64,000 nt of DNA. Source: Tritrichomonas musculus (Eukaryota > Parabasalia > Tritrichomonadida > Tritrichomonadidae). Location of the stretch: assembly GCA_039105265.1 (NCBI GenBank), contig JAPFFF010000006.1, positions 6,138,001-6,202,000 on the forward strand, written 5' to 3'. The notes beneath the pieces were generated by a model that had not been told where the DNA came from, did no database searches, and saw only the letters and a list, made by a program, of their open reading frames with translations. This document shows positions 44,738-55,381 of the stretch, one piece after another (within the stretch, counting starts at the first letter, position 1; each line of letters starts with the position of its first letter). A program made the translations under genes and the position numbers.

Positions 44738-45240
44738 TCCACTCCGAAAAGCATTGGAGGAATGGAGGAAGTAAATAAATTGTATTTTTATAGTTATTTC
44801 AATATTATTCAGTATTTATTTTATTAAAAAAATATGTTAAATATTTATAAATTTAATTTTTTAAAATAATTATTATTTTTATAATTTTTTATTTGGATAT
44901 TTTAATTTGAATTTTCATATGTTTATTTGAACTTTTTAAATTGAAATTTTATTTCATTAAAAAAAAATGAATTTTTTTAAAACATAAATATAACGGTAAA
45001 AATTTTTTTTTTTGGGAAAATAATTTTTTTTAAATTTTATATTAATTAATTTATATATATAAAAATGTACAATTTATTTAAAAAAAGAAATTTTTGGATT
45101 CCTCCAAATTGAATTAATTGAGTATGGAGGAACATATGGCGGTTTGGAGGAAAAAATGTATTCAAAAAGGAGGAAAAAACCGTCATGGAGAAACTTCCTC
45201 CTCATTCAATTTGGAGGAAGTTTGGAGGAACTATAAAAGA
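44703..45240. repeat. Subterminal TGGAGGAA motif cluster
   Basis: About a dozen copies of GGAGGAA or TTCCTCC lie in two groups, near the left TIR and at 45101-45231. The right end has only one or two (50122-50126, 50148-50153). An asymmetric motif array is typical of transposase-binding sites in hAT elements. Confidence 0.7.
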
Positions 45241-46184
45241 GTAAAAAAAACATTTATAATTTAAAATTATATATTATTTGTCTTTTTTTAAATATAACTA
45301 CTTGCTTTTTTTAACCAAATTAAAAAAATGTTCGAAGATATTATGAAAATAAAAAATATACTTATAGAGTTTGAAAAAACACTTTGATAATTATGGTAAG
45401 CATCAAACTACAATAATGAATTTTGTTTATAATATTACTGTAATTGCCAGGTGTCATCACCTTCAAGTCTTCTTCATTTAGGATAATTATCCACTTTTCT
45501 CAAAATTATTATTTACGATATTTAATTGGGATTTTTAGTCACCCATGAAATACAAGTTTATTTGTCAGCTTTTTAAAATCGTTTTGGCAAAAAAATTAGA
45601 TTATCAAATATAATAACGTCAATTTTACCACCAATAGCAGCACAGACAACATTAAAAAAAGATAAACATCAAAGTAATAAAGCCTTCTCATCAAATCCCC
45701 AGCAATTCTACAAAGATGAATCAATCTGAGAATACCTCAGACATAAGCAATAATCAAAATTGTGTTATAAATCTTTCTGACTTTGTATTACAACAACATT
45801 ATAAGTAAAAACAAATTATCCTAAATACTCCATATTTTTTTTTTTATTTGTATGAATTTAATGGTATATTGTTTTTCAAAAACTTTTGAGACTTTCTAAA
45901 ATGATGAGAATGGATAAAACATTAAATAGAGATAAGATTGTATATTATTATTATTAAGAAAAAGATTAAAAAAATCAAAAAGATCAAACGAGATAAATGA
46001 TGAGATATAACACAGTTTATGCATAACGAGTTATTTTTAAATTGATGTTTATTAGCCAAAATGATAAGAGAAATTTATATAAATCTTTAAAAGTTCTTAA
46101 ATTTCAAAATGGCATTGAAACTTTTTCTGAAAATATTTACTGGCATTTAATGGACCAAATTTTAATTTGTTTTTTATACTTAAA

Positions 46185-49100
46185 ATGGCTTCTAATCATC
46201 TAAAAAATGGTATGAAAGATCTTCAATCATATTTTCCAACTAAAAATAATTGGAGTAAAAAACAAATGTATAATATGATTAGCAATCTCAAAAAAATTGA
46301 TGTACGATCAATTTTTTCTAAAGATATTAGAGAAGTATTTGGTAATGATTACGCAGAAACAATAAAACATCCAATTAATTTAAAGAGAATTGAAAAAAAA
46401 ATACGTAAAAATGAATATCAGAAAAACAATTTTCTTGATGATGTAAATTTAATGTTTTCTAATTTCTATATACAATTCGAGAAAACAAGTGATATATATA
46501 TATACGTCTCTGAAATTCAAAATTTATTTAATCAATCTAATAATATTCAACACGAAATCAGTAATTCAACTGAAACTTTTGATCAATCTAATGGCAATCA
46601 TAACAATGTCAAGAATTCAACCGAATTTCTTGATCAATCTAATGGCAATCATAACAATGCCAATAATTCAACCGGGTTTCTTAATCAATTTAATGGCAAT
46701 TATAACAATGCCAATAATTCAACCGAATTTCTTGATCAATCTAATGGCAATCATAACAATGCCAATAATTCAACCGGGTTTCTTAATCAATTTAATGGCA
46801 ATTATAACGATGTCAACAATTCAACCGAAATTTCTGATCAATCTAATGGCAATCATAACAATGTCAAGAATTCAACCGAATTTCTTGATCAATCTAATGG
46901 CAATCATAACAATGCCAATAATTCAACCGGGTTTCTTAATCAATCTAATGACAATTATAACGATGTCAACAATTCAAACGAAATTTCTGATCAATCTAAT
47001 AGCAATCATAACAATGTCAATATTTCAACCGAATTTCTTGATCAATCTAATGGCAATTATAACGATGTCAACAATTTAAATGATAGCTCTCCAAATAGCC
47101 CGATTAATGAATCTGAAAATAGTTTAAATAATAATTCAAATGAGCAAACAAACGATTATTTTATTAATGATAATGATGAAACATCATCAGATTCTGTAAG
47201 TGATGATAATCATACAAATACAACTGTCAGTCAATTAAATTTCAGTAAAACAAACTTTCAAATAATTAGGCAAAAAGTTGATAAATATGTTTATAACGAC
47301 AATCTTGATGCGCCAAAAATCTACATTAACCCTGAAACATATTTGACAAGAATAGGCCAAAAAAAATTTAGTACTAAATCATTCAATGTTCTTCGTGATA
47401 ATAATGCTCTTGGATATGCAACGACAGAGTCAAATGGATGTCATGTAAATTATAGATGTTCTGTTATTCTTTCATTAAAAGAAGAAGAATATCAATGCAC
47501 AGTATTTAAAAGAGCAAATCATCTTGATGAATTGATAAATCATGTCGATCATCATTTTAAAATAGACACAGCTAAACAAACATCTCTTTCTTTTCGCAAA
47601 TGCAACTACACTCCATCAGATAAATCTAATATACAAGATAAAATTCTTGATGATCTCGCTATGCTTGTGGCGTGTGAATCAGTTCCATTAAAACGTGCTG
47701 CTGGGAATATATTTCATGATTTAATCATAAAATCGATCATACTAGGACAAAAAAACCCAAACACTGATCCGAATTCTTTATATAGCAGAGTATCTACAAC
47801 AAAAATTAGAAGCAGATTAATAGATCTAGCATTTATTTTTCGTGAAAAAGTGACAAAACAATATCAATTATTCAGTCATCATGGGATGGCTGTGGATGGA
47901 GGAACAGTGAATTCATTTCATTTTCTCGATGTCTGCTTATCAATTACTGTTCTTCCACCTCACATGCAAAATCAAAACTTCATTAATCCTTATAATTTTC
48001 AAACGTTGCTTTTAGCAAACGATGATGTTGAAACCATTCAAAATAAAGTGATTACTTCGGTCCAAGATTTATTAACTCAAAAGATAAATATTACATCAAT
48101 TACATCAGATAATATTCCAACCCAAGTATTAGCTTTTGCACCATGGTCAAAACAGTCTTTCGTTCGTTCAAATCGCTTTACAGATCCATTAATAAAAAGA
48201 ATTATTCATTGCTCTTGTTCTTCTCATGTAATTAATCTTTTAGCCAAATCAATTCAATTGCCCGAAGCTCCGAATTTCATTAAAAAAATATATTCAAAAT
48301 TTGTTCAAGCAACAGATTGTCTAAATATTGTTAATGAACTTGGTTTAGAAAAACCGCCAAAAATAATAAGAACCAGATGGCTTATGGCTTTGAACTTATT
48401 GAAATACTTGCGATTGCATGATATTGTCTTTATTGGATATTCAAATATGAATTATCCTTCTTCGAAAACAACTAGTTTTTTACTAGATGACGATATCTAT
48501 TCTGATCCTCTTGGAATCGATTATAATAATCATCCTCAGTTTTCGCAACTTCATAAAGAATTTGTAAAAATTTCTCATAAAAAAAGTATTAATATAAATT
48601 TGTTTTCACCAAATAATTTTAGAAATTATATGATAATGGGAAAAGTTTTGTGGCCTTTATGGCAAGCCATTCTTTATTTTGAGAGAGATGAAACTTCACT
48701 GATTTCAATTTATCCAATTCTTCATGAAATCGAAAATTATTGGAATGAATTGAAAATGTATTTTACTTCACAAAAAGTAATAGATCAAAATATTTTGACT
48801 CAAAAAGACGTAAAAGGATGGATCGAATGTATCGACTTTTTAAAACAACAATTAACTTTTAGACAATTTCATTCAATGGATTGGCCACTAGTTTCGTTAG
48901 CTTATGTGTTCACTCCTGCAGGGAGAACAGAGTATAGAACAATATTACCACAGTATGGTATATCGATTTTGCATGATTTTGATGCTGAACAAATGAACTC
49001 ATCTGAAATTGAATACCATCTATTTTTAAATGATTTTTTCGGCCCCGATAATTCTTATTTGGATGAAATTGGTTCACAATTAGGTCAAGATATAGATTTA

Positions 49101-49796
49101 AACTCAGAAAATAATGATGATAATGCTGGAATTAGATGTTCTTTGTATATCAATGATGAGAATACAGAGCAAAATCCAAATAATCAAAATCAAAATAGCA
49201 ATATAAATGAATCAAATATTTGGTTTTTCCCTCCAAATATGATGAAGCAGCCATCATCTATCCTGTATTCAAATACTCCTTGGAAAATTCCAAACAGCAA
49301 TCATTCTATTGATGGACGCAAACTTAGATATCATCATCGTCCGATGACAGATATTGAGTTTCAATTTCACCCAATGCATCCAAATTTGATTGAAGCAACA
49401 TTATTTGAAGTTTTGCAACGACTTCAATATGAAGAAAATGATATAAGAAATGCAATAAAAGCATTTAAACATTGGGTTATCACTCCAATTGGTATTGATG
49501 GATTAAACATCCATGACATTTATAACAAGCACAATGTACGAAACATTTGGGAAAAAATACGAAGCAATTTTATTGGAAGCAATACAGATTCAAATCCTTT
49601 ATGTAGAGGATATGTTGTATTATGTGATTTGGCTTTCACATTAATATCATGTTTAGCTTCAGAAGCTCAGTGTGAGCGATACATTTCTAAACAAAAGTTA
49701 AGTTTATGTATTAACACAAGGAATATAAATCAAGATTTATTAGATGCAATTTGGTTAATGTACTCACATAGAAATTATCTTGAAAAACATATTTAA
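46185..49796 (+). CDS. hAT-like transposase with N-terminal bromodomain
   Basis: 1203 residues from the ATG at 46185, uninterrupted. Residues 30-116 resemble a bromodomain: IKHPINLKRIEKKI (the P-x-x-L stretch), NNFLDDVNLMFSNFYI and SEIQNLF line up with BRD4-type sequences such as LMFSNCYKYN. The acetyl-lysine-binding Asn position appears to be Phe98 (YN replaced by QF). Residues 127-296 are ten tandem 17-residue units (NSTEFLDQSNGNHNNAN type). The hAT-type core shows MAVDGGTVNSF (Asp571) and ITSDNIPTQ (Asp642), 71 apart, as in Hermes-like enzymes (68). It then shows IHCSCSSHVINLLAKS, RTRWLMALN and a C-terminal dimerisation-like segment, LISCLASEAQCERYISKQK. The product would cut and paste the 44697-50160 element. 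The bromodomain might guide it to chromatin. Confidence 0.8.
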   Translation: MASNHLKNGMKDLQSYFPTKNNWSKKQMYNMISNLKKIDVRSIFSKDIREVFGNDYAETIKHPINLKRIEKKIRKNEYQKNNFLDDVNLMFSNFYIQFEKTSDIYIYVSEIQNLFNQSNNIQHEISNSTETFDQSNGNHNNVKNSTEFLDQSNGNHNNANNSTGFLNQFNGNYNNANNSTEFLDQSNGNHNNANNSTGFLNQFNGNYNDVNNSTEISDQSNGNHNNVKNSTEFLDQSNGNHNNANNSTGFLNQSNDNYNDVNNSNEISDQSNSNHNNVNISTEFLDQSNGNYNDVNNLNDSSPNSPINESENSLNNNSNEQTNDYFINDNDETSSDSVSDDNHTNTTVSQLNFSKTNFQIIRQKVDKYVYNDNLDAPKIYINPETYLTRIGQKKFSTKSFNVLRDNNALGYATTESNGCHVNYRCSVILSLKEEEYQCTVFKRANHLDELINHVDHHFKIDTAKQTSLSFRKCNYTPSDKSNIQDKILDDLAMLVACESVPLKRAAGNIFHDLIIKSIILGQKNPNTDPNSLYSRVSTTKIRSRLIDLAFIFREKVTKQYQLFSHHGMAVDGGTVNSFHFLDVCLSITVLPPHMQNQNFINPYNFQTLLLANDDVETIQNKVITSVQDLLTQKINITSITSDNIPTQVLAFAPWSKQSFVRSNRFTDPLIKRIIHCSCSSHVINLLAKSIQLPEAPNFIKKIYSKFVQATDCLNIVNELGLEKPPKIIRTRWLMALNLLKYLRLHDIVFIGYSNMNYPSSKTTSFLLDDDIYSDPLGIDYNNHPQFSQLHKEFVKISHKKSININLFSPNNFRNYMIMGKVLWPLWQAILYFERDETSLISIYPILHEIENYWNELKMYFTSQKVIDQNILTQKDVKGWIECIDFLKQQLTFRQFHSMDWPLVSLAYVFTPAGRTEYRTILPQYGISILHDFDAEQMNSSEIEYHLFLNDFFGPDNSYLDEIGSQLGQDIDLNSENNDDNAGIRCSLYINDENTEQNPNNQNQNSNINESNIWFFPPNMMKQPSSILYSNTPWKIPNSNHSIDGRKLRYHHRPMTDIEFQFHPMHPNLIEATLFEVLQRLQYEENDIRNAIKAFKHWVITPIGIDGLNIHDIYNKHNVRNIWEKIRSNFIGSNTDSNPLCRGYVVLCDLAFTLISCLASEAQCERYISKQKLSLCINTRNINQDLLDAIWLMYSHRNYLEKHI
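46563..47072 (+). repeat. Ten 51-bp coding minisatellite units
   Basis: Each unit encodes 17 residues like NSTEFLDQSNGNHNNAN. Alternation of EFLDQSNGNHNN and GFLNQFNGNYNN types shows a higher-order two-unit pattern, so growth was partly by doublets. The linker stays in frame throughout. Confidence 0.95.
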
Positions 49797-49802
49797 AAAC
49801 AG

Positions 49803-49837
<35 letters not shown>

Positions 49838-50157
49838 AAAAAATAAATAAATAAATAAAAAAAAAAATATTAAATATGTTTTTAATATATATTATTTTGA
49901 TATTAAACATTCAATTATTTGGGGAAATGATATAGAGTTATTTTTATGGCAAGATTAAAAATTTTGAATAAGCATATTTGTGAGAACTCCTATAACTTTT
50001 TCTTAGAATAATTCAAAATTGAATGTTGTAAAAGGTCATGAAAAGTGTTGATTTTATAATTCAATTCAATTCAATTAATTTTTATTGTTATTATTATTTC
50101 CTACAATGGTTTAAAAAAGATCCTCCAGTGGTTAAAAAAAACGCTCTGGAGGTATCC

Positions 50158-53100
50158 TTATCCTGTGATAGCATTTCTTATTGAATAATATTCACGTTCA
50201 TCGTTGATGAGTGTTGGTAAATGATGTAATTTACAATATTTTTTTAATTGGATTCTTAGAGCTGTTATTTTAGGGTCATCACGTTTACGAAGTTTATTAC
50301 ATTCAGCACATGCTAATAAGCAGTTATCAATTTGGTGACCTTTATTATTGTCAATTCTATCTAATGTAGGCTTATTTTGATAAGTAAAATGTTCATGACA
50401 TAAATGACATCTCCCTTTATTTGGATCGTCATACATTTTCATAAAAGCTTCAAAATCATTTTCTGATACACATTTTGTCAAATCTCGTTGTGGTTTTTTA
50501 GGGTTTAATCTATTGTATTTCTCATCTTGGTTATAATAACTATCACATTTATATTGCCACCATTTCTTACTTGGTTTGAATGTATTATATTTATTTGTAA
50601 TCCCAATGTTGTTTCTTGGATTGCTGTCTTCGCCAGAGCCTCGCATCCACTCATCAAAATCTTTATAAGCCAAAGCATATTTGATGCATGAAGCATTCTT
50701 TGATAATGAGAGATTTGAAAGTAAATCAACATTGTATTGAGCATTGAGTGCTATTAAATTATCAATAGGTTTAATCATCATTTCAACATCATTATCATTG
50801 TATGCTAATAGGTAGTCCCATCGTGTTGCAAAACTTTTTGAATCTTCAAGATAAGCATCATATTCTTCTTTAGTGAGAGGATTCTTTTGATTGAGATAGC
50901 TATAAAAATCATCATATGAAAATGGTTCTGATTTTGATAATACTTCATTGTAGTTCTTATCGTTGATTGCTTCGTAAGGAAACACACCTTTTATATCATT
51001 GATACCACCAAAATCTTCGCCAAATTGCTTTAATGTTCCTCCTGCAACAAATGATTGAGCATCTATGAATCTCAATTTAGTTGGATGATTATCTGATGTG
51101 AGAATGAATTGTTTTAATGAAGATAGGGTGCCAATTATTGAATTTTGTTCGACTTTCCAGAAAGAATGATTAAAATATTGTTTAAATAAATTGCTGTCAA
51201 AACGTGATGAGTTAAACCCTAATACAGTAATTACATTCATATTTTTGTTAATAGAGGTATCTGGTAAGAATGATTCATAATATGATATCTTATCTGCATA
51301 GACTTTCATTGATTGCTCGAACAACCATTTTATCCATTGTGGTATGAACTCTTGAGAGTCTCTTAATGAGAAATTCTTTGTTGTCAAGCCGTTTGATGAT
51401 TTCACACAAGATGAAACTGACAACAGAATTAACCTTGAATTTATTGTTGTTGAATCAGAGATTGATTTATTTATTGATTGCTCCATTGTTTCGAAACCAT
51501 ATGTTATATAATATATTTCTGGTTTCCATTGAAGATTGTATGCTAAACAGTATTCATAAACAGGGTTATTCAATATATGAGGACAATAAGGTAAAGCTTC
51601 TTTAACTGGTATGAAGTTCTTTTTAAAGACTCCATCACAATGTTTAACATGGGATACAAATCTATGCATATTTTCTGCTCCGTAGTGCACATATGAATTA
51701 CATTTAGGGCAAATATGTATTTGGGTAAGCTTTTCAGGATTCTTGATGTACATTATATGGATGATTCGATTTTGAGAGTAAAGTAATGCAGAGCGTTTTT
51801 TAAATGTTTTATCGAAAAACCACTGCTCTGATAAATCATAATATTGCTCAGAATCTGTCTTGTGAAACTCATATATGTTAACATTAATGTGATTCTTTTG
51901 TGCTAAATCTTTCATTTGCTCCATTGAAACACCTTCGAATTCATTAAGTATTTTCTTACCTTCATTTGGAATCTTTGTGTTGTATATTATATTGTGTTCT
52001 TTAAGAAGTAGTTTCTTAGCGATTTTGGTTCGTTTCGCACAATCATAAATTGATGTGTCAGCAAGTTCTTCATTTAAACATACAGCTAAGAATCTGAAGA
52101 AACATAGTTTATCATCTTCATTATCTCATATTATGAAATCATTTTTGATGAATTCTATTGGTAAATCCTTTATGCGACCAGTTATCTTTCTCATTCTTGA
52201 AACTGTAAAAGCTATTGAACCAACTAATGTAAGTTTTGTGCTTGATGATTCTGTTTCATAAGAGTATAAAACAGATTCAATATAGAGTTTAACAATATCA
52301 AGGTCTTCAAGTTTACTGATAATGATAGGTATCATTGATTGATAGTTTTTCCAAATAATGTCTTTAGCTTTATAATCGTATTTCTCTTCTAATGATTCAA
52401 AATCATAAGTGTATGTTTCGAAGACTCCTGAAAGTTGAAAATGAATCTTAAATGGTTTCAGCTCTTTCTTGTATACATTGTGAAGACACTCAAAGATATT
52501 ATCTAATGATGCAACTTGATTGAAATAATATGTTGTTATCGGCTTGCCACTGTCTTTGCGTTGTATAGTATTTTTAGATGGATATTTATTATAGTGATTC
52601 CATTCATTTACAGCTCTATCGAAATCATGTGGCTCATTAATCATAAGGAAATCACTATGTTTTGATGTGAAATTGTGTGCGCATTTATTGAGGTATTCAT
52701 ATATTTCTTCATTCTCTGGAAAGTATTGTTTTTGATGATTTTTGATTAATGGAGCCTCAGGGATGATTAATCTCTCAGTCTTCTGTAAAACTGGATGTTT
52801 TTGTTCTTTGATTAATTGTATTGCATCATCAACTGCTTCATAAGCCCTATTAATAGCTTCTTTTATCTCGAATTCTCTCTCGATTTGTTGTTGTTTTGTG
52901 TTGAAATAGCGTTCATCTTCTTCATTAATATCTTCTTCAAAGTAATCATCACGTTTGAGTATATCTTGGTAGTGCTGTTCATGTGAATCATCCAATATTC
53001 GTTTAAGTTTATGCACATGTATAATGAAATCATCTATTTCTTCTGCGTTTGGTAAATCATTTTTAATAAATCTGTGGGCATTACGATTATTAAGCCAATC

Positions 53101-53256
53101 ACATAATACCTCTACGTTTTTCCTTCTATTCCAAGCTTCAGTTTTAGCCGTTGTTGTAATCTGTAGGTTTTCATTGAAAAGTGTATTGATAGAATTGATT
53201 AATGTAATAATATCTTCGCTGTTAATATTTTTAAGTGATTGGTAATCGTATCGCAT
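50158..53256 (-). pseudogene. DNA polymerase B remnant, N-terminal and exonuclease part, with HNH-like motif
   Basis: Exonuclease-type motifs are visible (TYGFETMEQ; GFNSSRFDSNLF; LLAYNDNDVEMM), as expected for the proofreading half of a family B polymerase. The extended N-terminal region (up to 53256) is helical and charged; in protein-primed enzymes this area can include a terminal-protein-like part, which is inference. Close to the transposon junction lies CHLCHEHF ... TLDRIDNNKGHQIDN ... LLACAECNKLRKR, a cysteine-rich DRIDN..GH..N..CxxCN pattern typical of HNH nucleases. It would lie between the exonuclease and polymerase regions. Confidence 0.8.
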
Positions 53257-53312
53257 TTGGGTGGAAATAAAAAATTAATTTTGATAATCGATGGATTTAA
53301 ATTTTATGGTGT

Positions 53313-53637
53313 TCAATTGGAGGCTCAAATTATTCGGGGGTTATGAAGTGCTAGAAATCATTGAGTTTCATAGTTGGGGTTCGCAGAGTTGTAGACAGTA
53401 AGCTAGAAAACCTTGAGTTCTGAAAATGGGGTTAGAAAATAAGGAAAATCGCATGAACCCCTTGAGCGACTAACGTGGGGTAGGCCGCCAGATGTGATTT
53501 ATTATCTGGGGGTCAATACGAACATACATCACTACTGAGGAGGGTGAACCATAGATCTGCTCGTTAGTTGGTTTCCAAATTAAGAGAGTTTAAACATATT
53601 CATATGTGTGATAAAATTGCATACTCAGCAATTAAAT
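53313..53637 (-). repeat. Right TIR of the Polinton
   Basis: 325 bp, inverse of 27794-28118. The polymerase remnant begins about 55 bp inside it. Confidence 0.95.
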
Positions 53638-54577
53638 TGATTTTCAAAATCATTTTTTAAAGATTTGGATTTGACTTGGTTTGTTTGGGTTTCGTTTCTT
53701 TTGGGATTACCTAATTTCGCCACTTTTTGAATGGCTTTTCTATCCATGAGTAGCTACTCATGGAAAGCAAAAAACCGCCATCATAAGGTGAAATTTGAGT
53801 TACTATGTTAAGAAATTTAACCAAAAAAATCGTAAAATTTTAATTATATCTTTAAATTATAACAATTTAATTTTTTTGATATAAATTTGTTTATTTTTAC
53901 ATAATTTTTCGGGGATATACGCACCAGTGATCACCACGGGGCTGCACGAAGCCGAATCTGGTTCCTTTAATTGCTGGATGAATCGGGAAGCGGTTTGAAC
54001 TATATAATTATGCATTATTTAGTAAAAATTGAATTAAAAAAGTATAAAAAAGTATTCAAAAAGTTTAAAAGTTTTCAAAAAGTGGCGTAGAAAAATACGA
54101 TTCCCCCCTAATTCCTTCGACCCAAACCCACAAAAATCTGACATTTTTTTCGGGAGTCCCTTGTATATATATAAAATTCGATTTAACTAGAATTTATAAA
54201 ATATAAATTAATGGTTGTTAATGAAAGAATCTATTTTAAAATAGAGATAGCAGTCAGTTTTAAACTTAGAACTTTTTGACTGAAATCTTTCAAAAAATGA
54301 CTATAATTGAGGGCGGTTATGGCCTGCCATTTCCCCATTCAGGCATGTCGAACCTCGTGGTTCCGAATGTTCAAAATGGGGTACACGCCCTGCAGTGTAG
54401 ATGGCGGTTGCACGTGTTACTCGCCGAGTCCATTGCCGAAGCATAAGTAAAAGATGAAAAAAGTTCATGATGAGGTTTTTGAAAATCTGTATTTTTACCC
54501 CAAAAAAGCATAATTATTTTTTTATTTATTTTACATACATTATATATTTACATATTTTTGCTGTATTAATGTTCTTC
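53638..54577. other. Region with GC-rich islands and hairpins
   Basis: No gene seen. 53743-53764 is a perfect 22-bp palindrome around CATGAGTAGCTACTCATG. Near 53683-53735 and 54076-54140 the text is loosely inverse (GTTTGGGTT ... CGCCACTTTTTGA against TCAAAAAGTGGCGT ... AACCCAAAC), suggesting an old 450-bp inverted-repeat element. Two islands stand out as much richer in G+C: 53920-53993 and 54305-54440. They do not fold as a tRNA by eye and match no snRNA or SRP landmark I know. Confidence 0.5.
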
Positions 54578-54970
54578 CTATTTTTTAATTCTTTGCTGTA
54601 ATTCTCTTGCTAAGGTAATTGATACTTTGTTTTCATCTAAAAGTTGCATTGATGGAAGGATCATGTATACAATTGTCCAATTTTCTTCAAACCATTTAAT
54701 TAATACGCGTTGATCTCTAACAGCAAGCCTATCAAGTTTTAAGTTCGTTTTCAAACAAATGATTCGCGCGATACTTACGAGTTCTCTGTGTGTTGTTCCT
54801 GTGCTGAAATAATAATTTAATGTTTTTGTTATGTTGGATTGAGTAGCATCAAAGCCATTTAAACGTTTCTGGATTCTGGCAGATTCTGTTAATTTCCCAC
54901 TCTTGCTGCCATCAATCACATTATAATTTATAGTTGAGTGGAATTCATTTACTATATAACCATTGGCCAT
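54578..54970 (-). CDS. Host protein of unknown function, 130 aa
   Basis: An intact ATG-to-stop frame with better codon balance than the surrounding sequence. An initiator-like TCATT (54974-54978, minus strand) lies three bases before the ATG, as expected for a trichomonad gene. The product (MANGYIVNEFHSTINYNVID) has a short N-terminal part and then mostly helices (SIARIICLKTNLKLDRLAVR, QRVLIKWFEENW). There is no signal peptide, membrane span or motif I recognise. Such a small helical protein could be an adaptor or DNA-binding factor, but nothing in the sequence shows it. It is divergent from the membrane-protein gene at 55388, with 417 bp between them. Confidence 0.7.
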   Translation of the reverse strand: MANGYIVNEFHSTINYNVIDGSKSGKLTESARIQKRLNGFDATQSNITKTLNYYFSTGTTHRELVSIARIICLKTNLKLDRLAVRDQRVLIKWFEENWTIVYMILPSMQLLDENKVSITLARELQQRIKK

Positions 54971-54973
54971 AAA

Positions 54974-54978
54974 AATGA
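54974..54978 (-). promoter_or_regulatory. Initiator-like TCATT, minus strand
   Basis: It lies three bases upstream of the ATG at 54970. It matches the trichomonad initiator consensus and would give a leader of about six bases. Confidence 0.5.
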
Positions 54979-55381
54979 TGCAATATTATCAAAAGATATA
55001 AAATTTTATCAAAAATTTTCAAAAATTTTATTGTATTCAAAAAAAAATTCAGAATTCAAAGAGTTTAAAAACTATGAAAATTTTTCCAAAATCTAAAATG
55101 AAAATATTGAAATTTAATAGATTTTGGAATTAGTATCTGAAAATAACTAACAAATATCTGAATTTACAGTTGTTTTGATAAAGTATTAGCTCAAATTCAC
55201 AGTATTTGATAAATACTGTGAATTTTCAATGAAAGCATTTTCCTAATTCCTGATAAATTGTTCTATTGATAACCACCATTAAATATATTAGTATATTTTA
55301 TCTTTTTAATATTAAAATGAAATACCTTTGTAGCTTGATTAATCGGCCAATAAACTTCTCAAATGTAATTCAATCAAATAG

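Larger units (their letters stand above)
44697..50160. mobile_element. 5.46-kb hAT-like transposon inside the Polinton polymerase gene
   Basis: A perfect 14-bp inverted repeat, TAAGGATACCTCCA, forms the ends. TCCTGTG is duplicated on both sides (44690-44696 and 50161-50167). Seven bases is one short of the usual hAT 8. Toward the left end, TGGAGGAA-like motifs recur in both orientations (44703-44775 and 45101-45231), as expected of subterminal transposase-binding sites. One long intact gene (46185-49796) occupies the middle. 44831-46184 and 49797-50100 are AT-rich without genes. It is younger than the Polinton and looks whole. Confidence 0.9.
27794..53637. mobile_element. Polinton/Maverick element, 25.8 kb, with nested transposon
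   Basis: It is bounded by 325-bp terminal inverted repeats (27794-28118 and 53313-53637) that differ at about five positions, which suggests a fairly young insertion. Between them are genes in both orientations, including packaging ATPase, major capsid, KilA-N protein, retroviral-like integrase, a fibre-like protein and protein-primed type DNA polymerase B. This is the Polinton set. A 5.46-kb DNA transposon (44697-50160) has inserted into the polymerase gene. The element is broken: that gene carries the insertion plus about two further breaks, while the other recognised genes look open. I did not find a maturation protease. No matching 5- to 6-bp target duplication is visible at the outer ends. 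Confidence 0.93.

Noticed and set aside
46489-47079. 196-codon frame of repeated FLINLMAIITMP units
   Set aside because: It is the alternative-frame reading of the minisatellite inside the transposase gene.
27785-53650. Possible 6-bp target duplication at the Polinton ends
   Set aside because: The only shared text (ATTTAA) is part of the inverted repeat, not a direct repeat.
53920-54440. tRNA, SRP RNA or spliceosomal RNA in the GC-rich islands
   Set aside because: No cloverleaf, no GTTCGA-type arm in the right place, and no known snRNA or SRP core sequence could be found by eye.
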